Positions 45,393 to 55,709 of a stretch of DNA of 64,000 nt are shown piece after piece. This DNA comes from Aquimarina sp. RZ0. Lineage in GTDB: Bacteria > Bacteroidota > Bacteroidia > Flavobacteriales > Flavobacteriaceae. The stretch's first letter is position 1. Each line of letters starts with the position of its first letter. Position numbers and translations under genes: made by a program. Location of the stretch: assembly GCF_008370685.1 (NCBI RefSeq), contig NZ_VTZU01000002.1, positions 62,001 through 126,000 of the forward strand, given 5' to 3'. A model generated the notes under the pieces. It was not told the DNA's origin and did not search any database. It worked only from the letters and a program-made list of their open reading frames with translations.

Positions 45393-46625
45393 ATGAAAAA
45401 CTCAAGTTTATTAGCAATCGCAGAAGAGTTTGGGAGTCCGGTTTATGTATATGACTCCGAAAAAATTGTTTCACAGTATGAACGCCTTACGGGCGCATTT
45501 AAGAAAGTCAAACATGTAAAACTTAATTATGCTGTCAAGGCATTATCTAATCTTGCGATTTTAAAACTAATGAATTCGTTGGGTGCAGGATTAGATACCG
45601 TATCAATACAGGAAGTACAATTAGGGTTATTGGCCGGGGTAACACCCAATAATATTATTTTCACTCCTAATGGTGTATCACTAGAAGAAATAGAGAAAGT
45701 CTCTGCTATGGGAGTACAAATAAACATAGACAATCTTTCTATCCTCGAGCAATTTGGGACTAAACATCCTGATACTCCTGTTTGTATCAGAATTAATCCT
45801 CACGTTATGGCTGGCGGAAATAGTAATATCTCTGTAGGACATATCGACAGCAAATTTGGGATCTCTATCCATCAAATCCCTCATATTCTAAGAATTGTAA
45901 AAAATACCGGGATGAATATCAATGGTATTCATATGCATACCGGAAGTGATATCTTAGATATTGATGTATTCTTATATGCCAGTGAGATTTTATTCGAGAC
46001 TGCACTAAACTTCAAAAATCTTGATTTTATAGATTTTGGAAGCGGATTCAAAGTTCCTTATAAAACCGGAGACATCGAAACCAATATTGAAGAATTTGGA
46101 GAAAAACTCACTAAACGCTTTAATGCTTTTTGTAAAAAGTATGGTAAAGAATTAACGCTAGGATTTGAACCCGGAAAATTTCTTGTCAGCGAGGCTGGAT
46201 ATTTCTTAGCCAAAGTAAATGTCGTAAAGCAAACTACTTCTACTGTATTTGCGGGTATTGATAGTGGTTTTAATCACCTGATAAGACCAATGCTGTATAA
46301 TTCATATCATGATATTGTAAACATCTCTAACCCTACTGGAAGAGAGCGATTTTATTCTATTGTGGGATATATATGTGAAACAGATACCTTTGCTACCAAT
46401 CGAAGAATTTCGGAAATTACTGAGGGAGATATGATAGCTTTTAAAAATGCTGGAGCTTACTGTTTCTCTATGTCTAGTAACTACAACTCTCGCTATCGTC
46501 CTGCAGAGGTACTGTGGCATGAAAATAAAGCGCATCTGATCCGTAAACGCGAAACATTTAAAGATCTCACGAATAATCAGGTGGATGTAGATATTTTTTC
46601 CAAAATTCCAGAAACTACTTCTTAA
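45393..46625 (+). CDS. lysA: Diaminopimelate decarboxylase
   Basis: 410 residues, fold III PLP enzyme making L-lysine from meso-diaminopimelate, the last step of lysine synthesis. The PLP lysine is K49 in NYAVKALSN; HIHMHTGSDI-type residues (HMHTGSD), FGSGFKVPY and the EPGKFLVSEAG segment bind the cofactor, and CETDTF (about 333) supplies the cysteine from the partner subunit. YSSNYNSRYRPAEVL-like residues near the end complete the substrate pocket. It is a single gene with its own terminator. Confidence 0.95.
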   Translation: MKNSSLLAIAEEFGSPVYVYDSEKIVSQYERLTGAFKKVKHVKLNYAVKALSNLAILKLMNSLGAGLDTVSIQEVQLGLLAGVTPNNIIFTPNGVSLEEIEKVSAMGVQINIDNLSILEQFGTKHPDTPVCIRINPHVMAGGNSNISVGHIDSKFGISIHQIPHILRIVKNTGMNINGIHMHTGSDILDIDVFLYASEILFETALNFKNLDFIDFGSGFKVPYKTGDIETNIEEFGEKLTKRFNAFCKKYGKELTLGFEPGKFLVSEAGYFLAKVNVVKQTTSTVFAGIDSGFNHLIRPMLYNSYHDIVNISNPTGRERFYSIVGYICETDTFATNRRISEITEGDMIAFKNAGAYCFSMSSNYNSRYRPAEVLWHENKAHLIRKRETFKDLTNNQVDVDIFSKIPETTS

Positions 46626-46647
46626 AAAAATCACAAAGCTGATATAC

Positions 46648-46683
46648 GAAATGCGTTAAATTTAAAATTTAACGCATTTTTCT
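46648..46683 (+). terminator. Terminator of lysA
   Basis: AAATGCGTTAAATTT / AAATTTAACGCATTT, a perfect stem followed by T-rich sequence, 23 bp after the lysA stop. Confidence 0.9.
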
Positions 46684-47045
46684 TATAGAACTTATCTTGA
46701 AGTACAGCATCAGAATAACCAAAGAATCAAACCCATCAATCACCTGTAAAACAACAATTTATACAAACAAATCAATAATAGTGCTTTGACGAAAAAAAAA
46801 GTGTATCGAGAATAGATTTTCAAGCTCAAAATGCCTGTTTTTGATGCAAAACTCTTATCAGAATTTCACTGACTGACTCTCTTATGATTCATCAAATCCA
46901 ATTAATCCAAAGAAAAAATATGCTTTTCATATTCGCTTTAAGGCATTTTTATATTTTGCAATAGTAAATAGCAATCAAACAAGAGGGAAGGAAGAAAAAA
47001 CGAAATCACTAGAAAAATTTTGGAAATCACCGTAAAAGATAGCGG
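46684..47045. other. Gene-free stretch between convergent genes
   Basis: Nothing recognisable: no ORF with coding character, no strong hairpin and no copy of either repeat family. Confidence 0.5.
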
Positions 47046-47270
47046 TTATAATTTCTTAATATTTCGTATTAAATATTCTAATCCATTTACTTTCAATTCA
47101 TAAACTGTTTGTAATTGTTGACCCAAAACTCCTTTAGGAAAGCCCTTATTATGATACCAAACGATATAATGCTCTGGTAAATCTATAAGGTATCTATCTT
47201 TATATTTACCAAAGGGCATTTTAGTATTAGATAATTTAATCAAAAATTCTCTCTGCGGTTGAAGGTCCAT
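47046..47270 (-). CDS. DUF3820 family protein
   Basis: 74 residues. The core MPFGKYKDRYLIDLPEHYIV followed by WYHNKGFPKG is the DUF3820 signature (a small 'quorum-sensing-regulator-like' family of unknown role that resembles an exonuclease-associated module). It starts 11 bp after the DUF922 gene's stop on the same strand, so the two are probably co-transcribed. Function unknown. Confidence 0.85.
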   Translation of the reverse strand: MDLQPQREFLIKLSNTKMPFGKYKDRYLIDLPEHYIVWYHNKGFPKGVLGQQLQTVYELKVNGLEYLIRNIKKL

Positions 47271-47281
47271 AAAAAAATTTC

Positions 47282-47818
47282 TTATTTAGCATATTCCCTA
47301 TAGTACCACATTAGGTTCTTAACCTTCTTTTCCCATTTAATCTGGTTTTCTTTATTTTTAGAATGATCCGTCTCTATATCATATTGCTCTTGCATATTAA
47401 TCCTCATCCGCTCTACTCTTTTATACATTCTATTTAGATCTCTACGAACATTCTTATCAGGCTTATACTCTTGCAATTTCTTTCTCATAATTCTAGCGTG
47501 TAATTCTGAAATATCAAAATGCAATTGCTCATGCAACAATAAATAGTTTGTAGATTGACCTTTTTTCACCCAGGATAGTGATGGGTAACAAAAACTATCA
47601 ACCTCATATTTTAATTCTATCTTCCCGTAATCTTCTTTACTAATAGACCATTGATATGTTATACCTGTATTAACACTAGCATCAAAATTACTATTAGACT
47701 TAGGCTCTCCTCTAAAATCAGACCAATCTAATTTGCTTTTTTCTGCATAAGAAAAACGCTCTACATATCCATGATCAGCAAAAATTAACACTAAAAGAAT
47801 GGTAAAAAATTTACTCAT
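47282..47818 (-). CDS. DUF922 domain protein (putative secreted Zn-dependent protease)
   Basis: 178 residues with an N-terminal hydrophobic segment (1-15) as a signal peptide. LDWSDFRGEP (about 29-38) is the conserved opening of DUF922, and LLLHEQLHFDISEL (about 93-106) contains HExxH-like HEQLH with a following D, a zincin-type metal site. The C-terminal half is charged and helical. It is predicted to be a periplasmic metalloprotease, but activity in this family has not been settled. The downstream DUF3820 gene follows 11 bp later. Confidence 0.82.
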   Translation of the reverse strand: MSKFFTILLVLIFADHGYVERFSYAEKSKLDWSDFRGEPKSNSNFDASVNTGITYQWSISKEDYGKIELKYEVDSFCYPSLSWVKKGQSTNYLLLHEQLHFDISELHARIMRKKLQEYKPDKNVRRDLNRMYKRVERMRINMQEQYDIETDHSKNKENQIKWEKKVKNLMWYYREYAK

Positions 47819-48141
47819 AATTGCAATAATTATGCCCAGCTAAAAGTTGTTTTTTATATTTTGAGATTCAAGCTTAAAGACTCGGGGCGAGGTCTAAAAA
47901 ACTTTTCTAAAATAATCTTATTTATTCCAATTACAGAAATACTAATACAAATCTACACATATGTGTTAGTAGTTTTATTTAACAAAACAGGTACTCATTA
48001 ATATTCAACTATCCCAAATCTAGTATATCAACATCTGTACCAAGGTTTTAAAAAAACGAATACGAGTATTAAAATAATTATAATAAATAAAACATGGTCT
48101 AAAAATAAAAAAAACATTCCAAATTTATATCGAAAATAAAT
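47819..48141. other. Gene-free stretch
   Basis: It lies upstream of the DUF922 gene and downstream of the LysM gene. Around 47880-47895 the segment ACTCGGGGCGAGGT resembles a piece of the triple-hairpin repeat, but the rest does not align. Otherwise I see nothing. Confidence 0.4.
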
Positions 48142-50313
48142 TTATTCTATCACTGTTAACTTTAAATCTTCGTCAAACTTAATGATATAAGATGCTTTAT
48201 TATAATATCCTCCGGATAGTTTTTTAGCATAATTAAATTTATTTTCTACATACTCGGTTGTTCCTTCAAAAGATGCCGCGTGATAAATATCATCTGCTGT
48301 CCCCAATCTCATTAAGATATCATATGTAATATCAAAACCTCTAACTGTGTACTTGCTGGGAATCGTTCCATATTCTTTTTTGTACCTCGCCACAAATGAG
48401 GTCATTTTTTCGGTATCATAATTATCATATTCTTTATCAATTGACGGATAATGCAAATGTAATTTTGACAAGTGGTTATTCTTAACAGAATCATCATCAA
48501 AAGCATTATTTTTATCAGTAGTAAACAAGGTTACCTGATGGCTTTCTGCTTTGGCATTGAGTCCACCCGTAACATTACTAATCATAGCAACATCATTAGA
48601 TTCCAGAAAAACCCAATTAGGTTTATTTTTTGCTAACACCTTATTTAGATTTACATCGTACACATAATTTCCATCTTCTACCTTAGCTATTTTGGCATCA
48701 GGGAATTCTGAAATCAATTTATTCTTTATCTTTTCATATCTTTTCCCTTGCTGTACAATAATTACAATATTTTTATCTACAGAGTCCTTTTTTACATATG
48801 ATATCAATTTATCCTGAAGCATAACATCGGTAGGTCTGGTTTGAAAAAAATTACTGTATAGCTTAGATTCTCTTTTAGAGATTGGAGAAAAGACAGGTGT
48901 GTCATATTTTTTTAATTCCTTTGCGGCGGCCTCTACATTGGTATGATACAATGGACCAACGACAGCGTCTACTTCATCAAAATTATTTTGATCTATTAGA
49001 CTTTTTATATAGTTAACGTTATTTTTATGTTGTGTATCAAAAACATTTAGCTCTACACTAAGTCCTTTCGTTTTTGCTGAATCAACAGCAATCTGAACAC
49101 CTTTATAAAAATCAAGTGCAACTCTTATTCCTTGTCCTCTTCTTCCTTTAATATATTCTTCTGTTTCTGTTCTTGCATTCAGGTCTAATGTATCTAAGCC
49201 AAAAGGTAGCATAATTGCTAGTTTCTTTGTTTTAAAATTAGACAACATATTTTCCAGAATATCTATTTTTCGTTCTTCAAAATCTATAGCCAAAGAATCT
49301 CTACTATTTTGTTGCGGAAGTGTTATTACCATTCCTGCTCTCAGACCATCCCTAACATAAGGATTCATTTTAAACAATGAATCCGAGGATATATTAGTGC
49401 GCTTAAGAATACTATACACTGTTTCTTTTGGACGCACTTCGTACAACTCAAATCCAGGTTCAATTATTTCTTCCATAGGAACAAAAATAACTGTAGGCAC
49501 CGTAATCTCTAATCCAATTGGAAGATCTGGACTCATTCCCGGGTTTAACTTTTCTAATTCTGCAATGGTAATACCATGTCTTCTGGCGATACCATATTTA
49601 GTCTCTTTTGGCTTTACTGTATAGTTTGTAGTTGAAGAGATTCTACTACTCAGTGTATCAATTGGAGTTCCTGCTAAAACAGTTTCTGTTTCGGTTTTTT
49701 CATATATTGGAATTCTGAGCTTATCTCGTTTACGAATCCCTTCAGAATACAGCCTTTTATTATGTTTTTTAATATCATCTATCGCTATGCCATACTGCTT
49801 AGCTATTCCATATAAAGTTTCTTTCTTTTTCACTTTATGCGTTCTAAAAGTGATAATTTTACGTATTTCTTCTAATGGTTTTATACTATCCAATACAGCA
49901 TCTGCTACATTACCTGAAGTATCTTCTACATCCTTTTCTTTATTTTTTTCGAGCTTGTTAACTTTTAGGATTTGCCCTAAATTGATTCCATTAACAGCAT
50001 CTGGATTTAATATATAAATTGCTTCTGGTGTTGTATCATATTTTTTGGAAATATTGTATACGGTATCACCTTCTCCTACAATATGCGTATTATATTCCTG
50101 ATCATCGCTCACAGGGATCGCCAGAATTTGTCCTTCACTGATCCCTTCTTTTGCTGTTGGATTTATCCTGTAAATTGCTTCTGGAGTTGTATTATACCGC
50201 TTTGCGATCCTATATACATTTTCTCCCTGTATAACTTTATGACTTTTATACTGCTGCGCATAACTAATATGAGTCATCACCAACACTAAAAAAAACATCA
50301 AAACTTTTTTCAT
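48142..50313 (-). CDS. LysM-domain protein fused to a periplasmic-binding-protein fold
   Basis: 723 residues: signal peptide (1-19, SYAQ), then five LysM peptidoglycan-binding repeats (starting near 23, 73, 155, 230 and 290; each reads like YKVxxGExxYxIAKxYxxxxxxIxxxNP), a short linker, and a type 1 periplasmic binding fold (about 355-715: LAIMLPFGLDTLDLN, VDAVVGPLYHTNVEAAA, TPVFSPISKRES, VRGFDITYDILMRLG). The combination suggests a cell-wall-anchored sensor or carrier in the periplasm. It lies 56 bp downstream of guaA on the same strand, an arrangement I recall as common in Bacteroidetes, perhaps an operon. Confidence 0.88.
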   Translation of the reverse strand: MKKVLMFFLVLVMTHISYAQQYKSHKVIQGENVYRIAKRYNTTPEAIYRINPTAKEGISEGQILAIPVSDDQEYNTHIVGEGDTVYNISKKYDTTPEAIYILNPDAVNGINLGQILKVNKLEKNKEKDVEDTSGNVADAVLDSIKPLEEIRKIITFRTHKVKKKETLYGIAKQYGIAIDDIKKHNKRLYSEGIRKRDKLRIPIYEKTETETVLAGTPIDTLSSRISSTTNYTVKPKETKYGIARRHGITIAELEKLNPGMSPDLPIGLEITVPTVIFVPMEEIIEPGFELYEVRPKETVYSILKRTNISSDSLFKMNPYVRDGLRAGMVITLPQQNSRDSLAIDFEERKIDILENMLSNFKTKKLAIMLPFGLDTLDLNARTETEEYIKGRRGQGIRVALDFYKGVQIAVDSAKTKGLSVELNVFDTQHKNNVNYIKSLIDQNNFDEVDAVVGPLYHTNVEAAAKELKKYDTPVFSPISKRESKLYSNFFQTRPTDVMLQDKLISYVKKDSVDKNIVIIVQQGKRYEKIKNKLISEFPDAKIAKVEDGNYVYDVNLNKVLAKNKPNWVFLESNDVAMISNVTGGLNAKAESHQVTLFTTDKNNAFDDDSVKNNHLSKLHLHYPSIDKEYDNYDTEKMTSFVARYKKEYGTIPSKYTVRGFDITYDILMRLGTADDIYHAASFEGTTEYVENKFNYAKKLSGGYYNKASYIIKFDEDLKLTVIE

Positions 50314-50369
50314 ATACTAATCTTTATAATACCTGATTCCCCAAATAATTTATATTAAACGCTAGAATA

Positions 50370-51899
50370 TTATTCCCATTCTATTGTTGCCGGCGGTTTT
50401 GAGCTTATGTCATACACTACTCTATTAACGCCTTTTACTTTGTTTATTATTTCATTAGAGGTTTTTTGTAAAAACTCATAAGGAAGATTTACCCAATCTG
50501 CCGTCATTCCATCTGTACTTTCTACAGCTCTTAATGCAACACATTTTTCATAGGTACGTTCATCTCCCATAACCCCTACACTCTGCACAGGTAATAAAAT
50601 AGCACCTGCTTGCCATACTTTATTGTAAAGTCCATTCTCTTTTAATCCATTGATAAAGATAGCATCTACTTCTTGCAAAATACTAACTTTTTCTGAAGTA
50701 ATGTCTCCTAATATTCGAATTGCCAAACCTGGCCCCGGAAAAGGATGTCTTCCTAACAGCTCTGGATCTATATCCATAGAGGCTCCTACCCGTCTTACTT
50801 CATCTTTAAACAACATTCTTAAGGGTTCCACTACTTTTAATTTCATAAAATCTGGCAATCCTCCTACATTATGATGCGATTTGATCGTTACAGAAGGCCC
50901 GTTTACGGATACAGATTCTATCACATCAGGATAAATCGTTCCTTGTGCTAACCATTTTGCATCTTCTATCTGATGCGCTTCATCGTCAAAAACTTCAATA
51001 AATACTTTACCTATTATTTTACGTTTTCCTTCTGGATCGCTTTCTCCTGCCAGAGCATTCAAAAAACGTGCCGAAGCATCTACTCCCTTTACATTTAACC
51101 CCATTCCTTCATATTGATCCAATACAGAGGAAAATTCATTTTTGCGTAGTAACCCATTGTTTACAAAAATGCAATGAAGATTACTCCCTATTGCTTTATG
51201 AAGTAATACGGCTGCAACGGTAGAATCCACACCCCCACTTAATCCCAAAACTACTTTATCATCTCCTAACTTCTTTTTTAATGTTGCCACGGTTGTATCC
51301 ACAAAAGAATCAGGCGTCCAATTTGGTTGTATTTCGGCAATTTTGATCAAAAAATTATCCAACAATTGTTTACCATCAGTAGAGTGATACACCTCTGGAT
51401 GAAACTGAATAGCATATGTATCTTCATGCGCTATCTTATATGCCGCATTGGTAACATCACTTGTACTGGCCAGTAATACCGCATCGGTAGGAAGTGATTT
51501 TATAGTATCACTATGACTCATCCATACTTGAGATCCTATAGCAATATCACTAAAGAATTGCTCTTCTGATTTTATATAGGAAAGATTTGCTCTTCCGTAT
51601 TCACGTGTACTGGAAGGGGCTACCTCTCCTCCACTGAAATGTGCCAAATATTGTGCTCCATAACAAACTGCTAACAGTGGTTTTTTTCCTCTAATTCCTG
51701 ATAAATCAGGATGTGCGGCATCTTCTCCTCTTACCGAAAGTGGTGAACCTGAAAGTATTACAGCTTTAAAATCTGATAAATTACCTGGTAATTTATGATA
51801 GGGATGGATTTCACAATAAATATTTAACTCTCTTACACGTCTTGCTATTAATTGAGTATACTGTGATCCAAAATCTAAAATGAGTACGTTATTTTGCAT
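50370..51899 (-). CDS. guaA: GMP synthase (glutamine-hydrolysing)
   Basis: 509 residues from the ATG at 51899 (a TTG two codons upstream is less likely). The glutaminase domain has the nucleophile Cys in [13 protein letters not shown] and His-Glu in QFHPEVYHS; the ATP pyrophosphatase domain has [14 protein letters not shown], and the C-terminal dimerisation domain ends in [12 protein letters not shown], the conserved GuaA terminus. It converts XMP, glutamine and ATP into GMP, the last step of guanine nucleotide synthesis. Confidence 0.97.
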   Translation of the reverse strand: MQNNVLILDFGSQYTQLIARRVRELNIYCEIHPYHKLPGNLSDFKAVILSGSPLSVRGEDAAHPDLSGIRGKKPLLAVCYGAQYLAHFSGGEVAPSSTREYGRANLSYIKSEEQFFSDIAIGSQVWMSHSDTIKSLPTDAVLLASTSDVTNAAYKIAHEDTYAIQFHPEVYHSTDGKQLLDNFLIKIAEIQPNWTPDSFVDTTVATLKKKLGDDKVVLGLSGGVDSTVAAVLLHKAIGSNLHCIFVNNGLLRKNEFSSVLDQYEGMGLNVKGVDASARFLNALAGESDPEGKRKIIGKVFIEVFDDEAHQIEDAKWLAQGTIYPDVIESVSVNGPSVTIKSHHNVGGLPDFMKLKVVEPLRMLFKDEVRRVGASMDIDPELLGRHPFPGPGLAIRILGDITSEKVSILQEVDAIFINGLKENGLYNKVWQAGAILLPVQSVGVMGDERTYEKCVALRAVESTDGMTADWVNLPYEFLQKTSNEIINKVKGVNRVVYDISSKPPATIEWE

Positions 51900-52032
51900 A
51901 GGCAAAAATAAAATTAAATTACAACCCTCGAAATCCTAACTCAGATAATTTTCGCCTACATTCATTTTTTTATGAACACTCTGTCAATAGCTCCATAAAA
52001 TCGCGACTCAATCCGTATATTTATATGGCATT

Positions 52033-52812
52033 ATGAGAAACTCATGTTTTAAATATTCAATATGTCTGTTCGTGCTAATTTCTTTTTTTTCTTGTAAAAG
52101 TGGATTAGGCAACAGAAGCTCTTTTGACTATGTATCAAGTATTAATGAAGCTTCTTTTAGATCCATACCTTTAACTCCTGGAAATATCATTGGAACAATT
52201 AACGTTGAAGATCGCGAATCTACATGGAAGTATGACCTTACCATTCCTAAAATTAGGAAAGAAGAAAAAGTACCTCTTTTTATTGTTCTTCATGGAGGTA
52301 TCGGTAGTAAAAACTATACAAAATTCAGTAATTGTCTGGTTGTTCCGGGACTAAAAGATGCCGGAGGTTTTATATTTAGCCCATCGGGAGCGTGGCGTAC
52401 CTGGACATTGGATCATTTAGAAAAGAGAATTCTTGATTTTATCGAACTTGCCAAAAAATATTGGCCAATAGATCCTAATAAAGTTGTATTGGTGGGATAT
52501 AGTAATGGAGCACTGGCTGGCTGGCAATATGCCAAAAAATATTCTAGTACTTTTTCTGCTATGATCTTAATGGCCTCTAACTGTAAGGTTGAAGAGAAAC
52601 CAGACATCCCAATTTATGTGATCCAGGGAACAGAAGATATGTTTTTCCCTATAAAAAAAGTTAGAAAGCGAATTGCTGCCGCAAAAGAATTAGGCTGCGA
52701 TATTACTTTTGTAGAAGCTCAGGGAAAAACTCATATTAAGGCTTGTGAATATTCTGAAGTATTAAAATCGAGCATACCGTGGTTAGAAAATAAAGTTTGG
52801 CTGCATAGATGA
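52033..52812 (+). CDS. Alpha/beta hydrolase lipoprotein (esterase/depolymerase-like)
   Basis: 259 residues. The lipobox FFSC (C21) marks a lipoprotein. The hydrolase fold shows LFIVLHGGIGSKNYTKF (oxyanion region), the nucleophile elbow GYSNG (S near 157), an acidic residue in QGTEDMFFPI and the triad His in GKTHI (near 232). This looks like the PHB-depolymerase/phospholipase-carboxylesterase-like group; the substrate is unknown. A paralogue 295 bp downstream lacks the His. Confidence 0.82.
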   Translation: MRNSCFKYSICLFVLISFFSCKSGLGNRSSFDYVSSINEASFRSIPLTPGNIIGTINVEDRESTWKYDLTIPKIRKEEKVPLFIVLHGGIGSKNYTKFSNCLVVPGLKDAGGFIFSPSGAWRTWTLDHLEKRILDFIELAKKYWPIDPNKVVLVGYSNGALAGWQYAKKYSSTFSAMILMASNCKVEEKPDIPIYVIQGTEDMFFPIKKVRKRIAAAKELGCDITFVEAQGKTHIKACEYSEVLKSSIPWLENKVWLHR

Positions 52813-53107
52813 TTGCTTATAAAAACTCTTTTCTCTTTCTTTCATATGCATCTCAATATTGAGTCGCCTCTATTTGTATTAGCTTCATTGTATAGTTCTA
52901 TTTATCTGTTGTTCTTCTTTTTTTAGCTTTAATATCGGTTTTACGATACAATTTAAGGGAAAATATACGCAATTAAACTACTGTAAAACCGTTTACCGTA
53001 GGATACTTACCATTCAACGACATCAAATCTTCGTTAAACGAGAAACCTGATTTTAAGTCTCTTAATCCTACTACTTTTACACTGTAACCAAAGTAAAATT
53101 AATATTT
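52813..53107. other. Gap between the paralogous hydrolases
   Basis: No gene or clear hairpin. It probably contains the promoter of the second hydrolase. Confidence 0.4.
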
Positions 53108-53833
53108 ATGAAAACTCTAAAGCCTTCTTTTAAAATTAAATTTCTATTCTTATTCAGCATTTGTTTATCATTTATAACTACTGCAAATACTATAGATGAC
53201 CGTCAGGGTCTAGAAATGGCAATTTTCAATTCAATTTATAATAAAAAATACGATCTTGTTATCCCGAAAAATATTACTGATAAAAAACTACCTTTATATA
53301 TAGTACTACCAGGCGGACTAGGAACCAAAAATTACACTAAATTCAGAGACAGTCTCATATTACCTGGTTTGAAAAATAAGAAAGGAATTGTTTTTAGCCC
53401 AAAAATATCCTGGAAAAGGACGAACCAAAAAGCTTTGGAGAATATAATAGTCGATTTTATTACTGTTGCCAGAAAGACATTTTCTATCGACACTGAAAAA
53501 ATTACACTAATAGGATACAGCAATGGTGCAATCCAAGCTACAAAATTAGGAAAAAGTAAGAGCTTCTTGTTCTCATCCATTGTTCTTATGGCTTCTAATT
53601 TTAAGTTTTCTAGTAAGATCAAAACTCCTATTTATATTATACAAGGAACAAAAGATCGATATTTCCCGATAAAAAAAGCTTACAAAAGTGTTTCTTATGC
53701 TAAAGAGATCGGTTGTGATATCACTTTTATAGTTGCAGAAGGCAAAAATGACTATAATCCATCACAATATAAAAGTGAATTAAAAGACTTAACTACCTGG
53801 TTAGAAAATACAATCTGGAATCCGGTTCTCTAG
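53108..53833 (+). CDS. Alpha/beta hydrolase paralogue, probably lacking the catalytic His
   Basis: 241 residues. A signal peptide (about 1-28, ending TTAN) replaces the lipobox of its neighbour. It keeps the shared segments LPLYIVLPGGLGTKNYTKF, the elbow GYSNG (S near 137) and QGTKDRYFPI. Where the neighbour has GKTHIKACEY, this protein has GKNDYNPSQY, so the triad His is replaced by Asp. The HG of the oxyanion turn is also PG here. It may be a non-enzymatic or altered-specificity copy made by local duplication. Confidence 0.78.
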   Translation: MKTLKPSFKIKFLFLFSICLSFITTANTIDDRQGLEMAIFNSIYNKKYDLVIPKNITDKKLPLYIVLPGGLGTKNYTKFRDSLILPGLKNKKGIVFSPKISWKRTNQKALENIIVDFITVARKTFSIDTEKITLIGYSNGAIQATKLGKSKSFLFSSIVLMASNFKFSSKIKTPIYIIQGTKDRYFPIKKAYKSVSYAKEIGCDITFIVAEGKNDYNPSQYKSELKDLTTWLENTIWNPVL

Positions 53834-53946
53834 ATAACACATAAAAAAAACCATACGTCATATAATTAGTACCCATACCCAAATTAAATAGTATTTAACA
53901 AACTTCAATTTTTAAATCCCCTTAATAACCTAAAAATATAGACAAC

Positions 53947-54315
53947 ATGGAAACTTCAAAATTATACATCAAAAATCAACTTATTACCAGCATTATTTTA
54001 TTAATCTTTTGTTTTCAGAGTCTTGCTTGCCTTGCCAGTAGTAATTCTAAAACCATACACCTAAAAGAATATAAATTTACAAACGATATTAGTATGGTAT
54101 CAGGAGAGCACAAAGAAGATACAAAAGCTACAAAAATTAGTAGTGATTACATTTTTCTCTCTGAAAGTGAATCCATTCAGGTAACACAATCTATATTAGA
54201 TTTTATAAAAGAAAATACAGATCCTTATAAAAAGAAGCATGAAGCTACAGGAAGTTGGATGAAAAGCACCTTATGGATTAAAGATCCATATTGGATCAAA
54301 AAAGAAGTAGCCTAA
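53947..54315 (+). CDS. Hypothetical exported protein
   Basis: 122 residues with a hydrophobic N-terminal segment (about 11-30, ACLASS) that looks like a signal peptide or lipobox-like LAC. The rest is polar with no motif known to me; it ends with a tryptophan-rich stretch (GSWMKSTLWIKDPYWIKKEV). It is expressed from its own unit, closed by a terminator. Confidence 0.55.
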   Translation: METSKLYIKNQLITSIILLIFCFQSLACLASSNSKTIHLKEYKFTNDISMVSGEHKEDTKATKISSDYIFLSESESIQVTQSILDFIKENTDPYKKKHEATGSWMKSTLWIKDPYWIKKEVA

Positions 54316-54383
54316 ACCTATGTTTTGCACCATGTTGAACTTAAAATTATTCAAATAAAATACAATTATTTTTTTAAGCAAAA

Positions 54384-54417
54384 AGAAAAAGGAAGCCGTT
54401 ATGCTTCCTTTTTCTAT
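54384..54417. terminator. Bidirectional terminator
   Basis: AAAAAGGAAGC-CGTTAT-GCTTCCTTTTT, a perfect 11-bp stem with A/T runs on both exits. It serves the exported protein gene (ends 54315) and the minus-strand ThuA gene (ends 54461). Confidence 0.9.
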
Positions 54418-54460
54418 TGAAGTATAAAATTTTGATGCGTAATGTTAAGACAGGATGGTA

Positions 54461-55468
54461 TTACTCCTTGATAATCTTAAAACTACTTTCTTGACGTCCA
54501 GAAATCAGTCTCCCTAAATATAGCCCCTTAGATAATTTTTCAAGATTTATGTCGACAGAAGCGATAGAAGAAGGTATCGATCTCATATATACTAATTGTC
54601 CGTTGATATCATAGATCATTAATGATTTTTCCTTTGTAACAACCGAGGTGGATAATTTTAATACGGTACTCACTGGATTTTGATTTATTTCAAAAGGTAT
54701 TTCAGCAGTTACACCTCCTACACTGAGCGTATTCCCAATCACATATTTAATTCCTTCTTCTATATGCTTTATAAAATTCGCATTGTTTGTATAATCGCTG
54801 GAATTATGACCTAATGCGGTATAAAAAGAACGTCCTCCCATATACTCTTTATACCAGGAGATTGGTCTCGCTTCATCATAATCATTAGATCCTGTAGAGG
54901 CTACCATCAGAATGTTTATATTGCCATCAAATAGTTGTCCACCATTATTTCTCCAATAATAATACTCCTCAGATTTGTTCCAGGTAGTTCCCAAAAAATC
55001 AACAGATGGGTGCGAGCTTACTACGGTCATATCTGCATTAAAATTATTCCTGGTATGATTCGGATTTCTTTGTATGATTGCACCAACAAGATCATTATAA
55101 AAAGGCCAACTTTTATCTCGATAAGTATCTGTAGCTGCATGGATACCTAAAAAACCGCCTCCATTCGCTATATATTGTTCAAAAGCCTGTTGTTGTGAAG
55201 CATTGAGCAAACCATTACCGCTAGTATTGCACCATATCACGGCACTGTACTGCGCAAGGTTATTGGTAGTAAAACTACTAGCATCATCAGTCTCATCTGT
55301 TGTCCATAACCCATTGGTAATACCCAAATCAGTAATCATCGTTACCCCAGCTCCAATTGACGGATGTTCAAAACCATTTGTTTTGGTAAAGACTAATACT
55401 TTATCCTGCGCCGAAATTGCACATATACATAATAGAAATACGGCTAATAAAAGAGTTTGTGTTTTCAT
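54461..55468 (-). CDS. ThuA-domain secreted protein with T9SS type A sorting domain
   Basis: 335 residues: signal peptide (1-20, ISAQ), a ThuA (trehalose utilisation, glutamine amidotransferase-like) domain (22-235: VLVFTKTNGFEHPSIGAG, YSAVIWCNTSG, NGGGFLGIHAATDTY, YTALGHNSSDY) and a C-terminal T9SS type A sorting domain (about 258-335: NPVSTVLKLST, MIYDINGQLVY, LSKGLYLGRLI). It should be exported to the cell surface or medium and may bind or modify carbohydrate, as proposed for ThuA domains; no catalytic role is established. It stands alone on the minus strand. Confidence 0.9.
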   Translation of the reverse strand: MKTQTLLLAVFLLCICAISAQDKVLVFTKTNGFEHPSIGAGVTMITDLGITNGLWTTDETDDASSFTTNNLAQYSAVIWCNTSGNGLLNASQQQAFEQYIANGGGFLGIHAATDTYRDKSWPFYNDLVGAIIQRNPNHTRNNFNADMTVVSSHPSVDFLGTTWNKSEEYYYWRNNGGQLFDGNINILMVASTGSNDYDEARPISWYKEYMGGRSFYTALGHNSSDYTNNANFIKHIEEGIKYVIGNTLSVGGVTAEIPFEINQNPVSTVLKLSTSVVTKEKSLMIYDINGQLVYMRSIPSSIASVDINLEKLSKGLYLGRLISGRQESSFKIIKE

Positions 55469-55668
55469 ACTATTTACATTTTAGAAGTATAACGCTACTA
55501 ATTCTGTTTTAAGTATGCTCCAATATTACTTCCAGTCTATACATTTTGGTCATATTAAAAAATAAGAAGTCAAAATTAGCTAGATTTTAAAAATCTTACT
55601 ATCAAATTATTACAAAACTGTCCACTCTTTGTCCACCTTCTTTTTTCCTTTATAAAGGTAAATGCTTA

Positions 55669-55676
55669 TAGGTTTG
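55669..55676 (+). promoter_or_regulatory. Possible -7 box before the fibre-like gene
   Basis: TAGGTTTG matches TAnnTTTG, 33 bp before the ATG at 55710. No TTG is found at the expected -33 distance. If real, it supports the later start, because the alternative start at 55662 would lie upstream of it. Confidence 0.35.
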
Positions 55677-55709
55677 GGGTACTCATCAAAAAAATATAAA
55701 TACACAATT

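Noticed and set aside
47871-47900. Possible eighth copy of the triple-hairpin repeat near ACTCGGGGCGAGGT
   Set aside because: Only about 14 bp match and neither the AGTAAACT end nor the second and third hairpins are present.
54437-54460. Possible subfamily 2 MITE end (GTAATGTTAAGACAGGATGG)
   Set aside because: It is only one short end with several mismatches and no partner end or target duplication; mentioned within another finding but not listed as an element.
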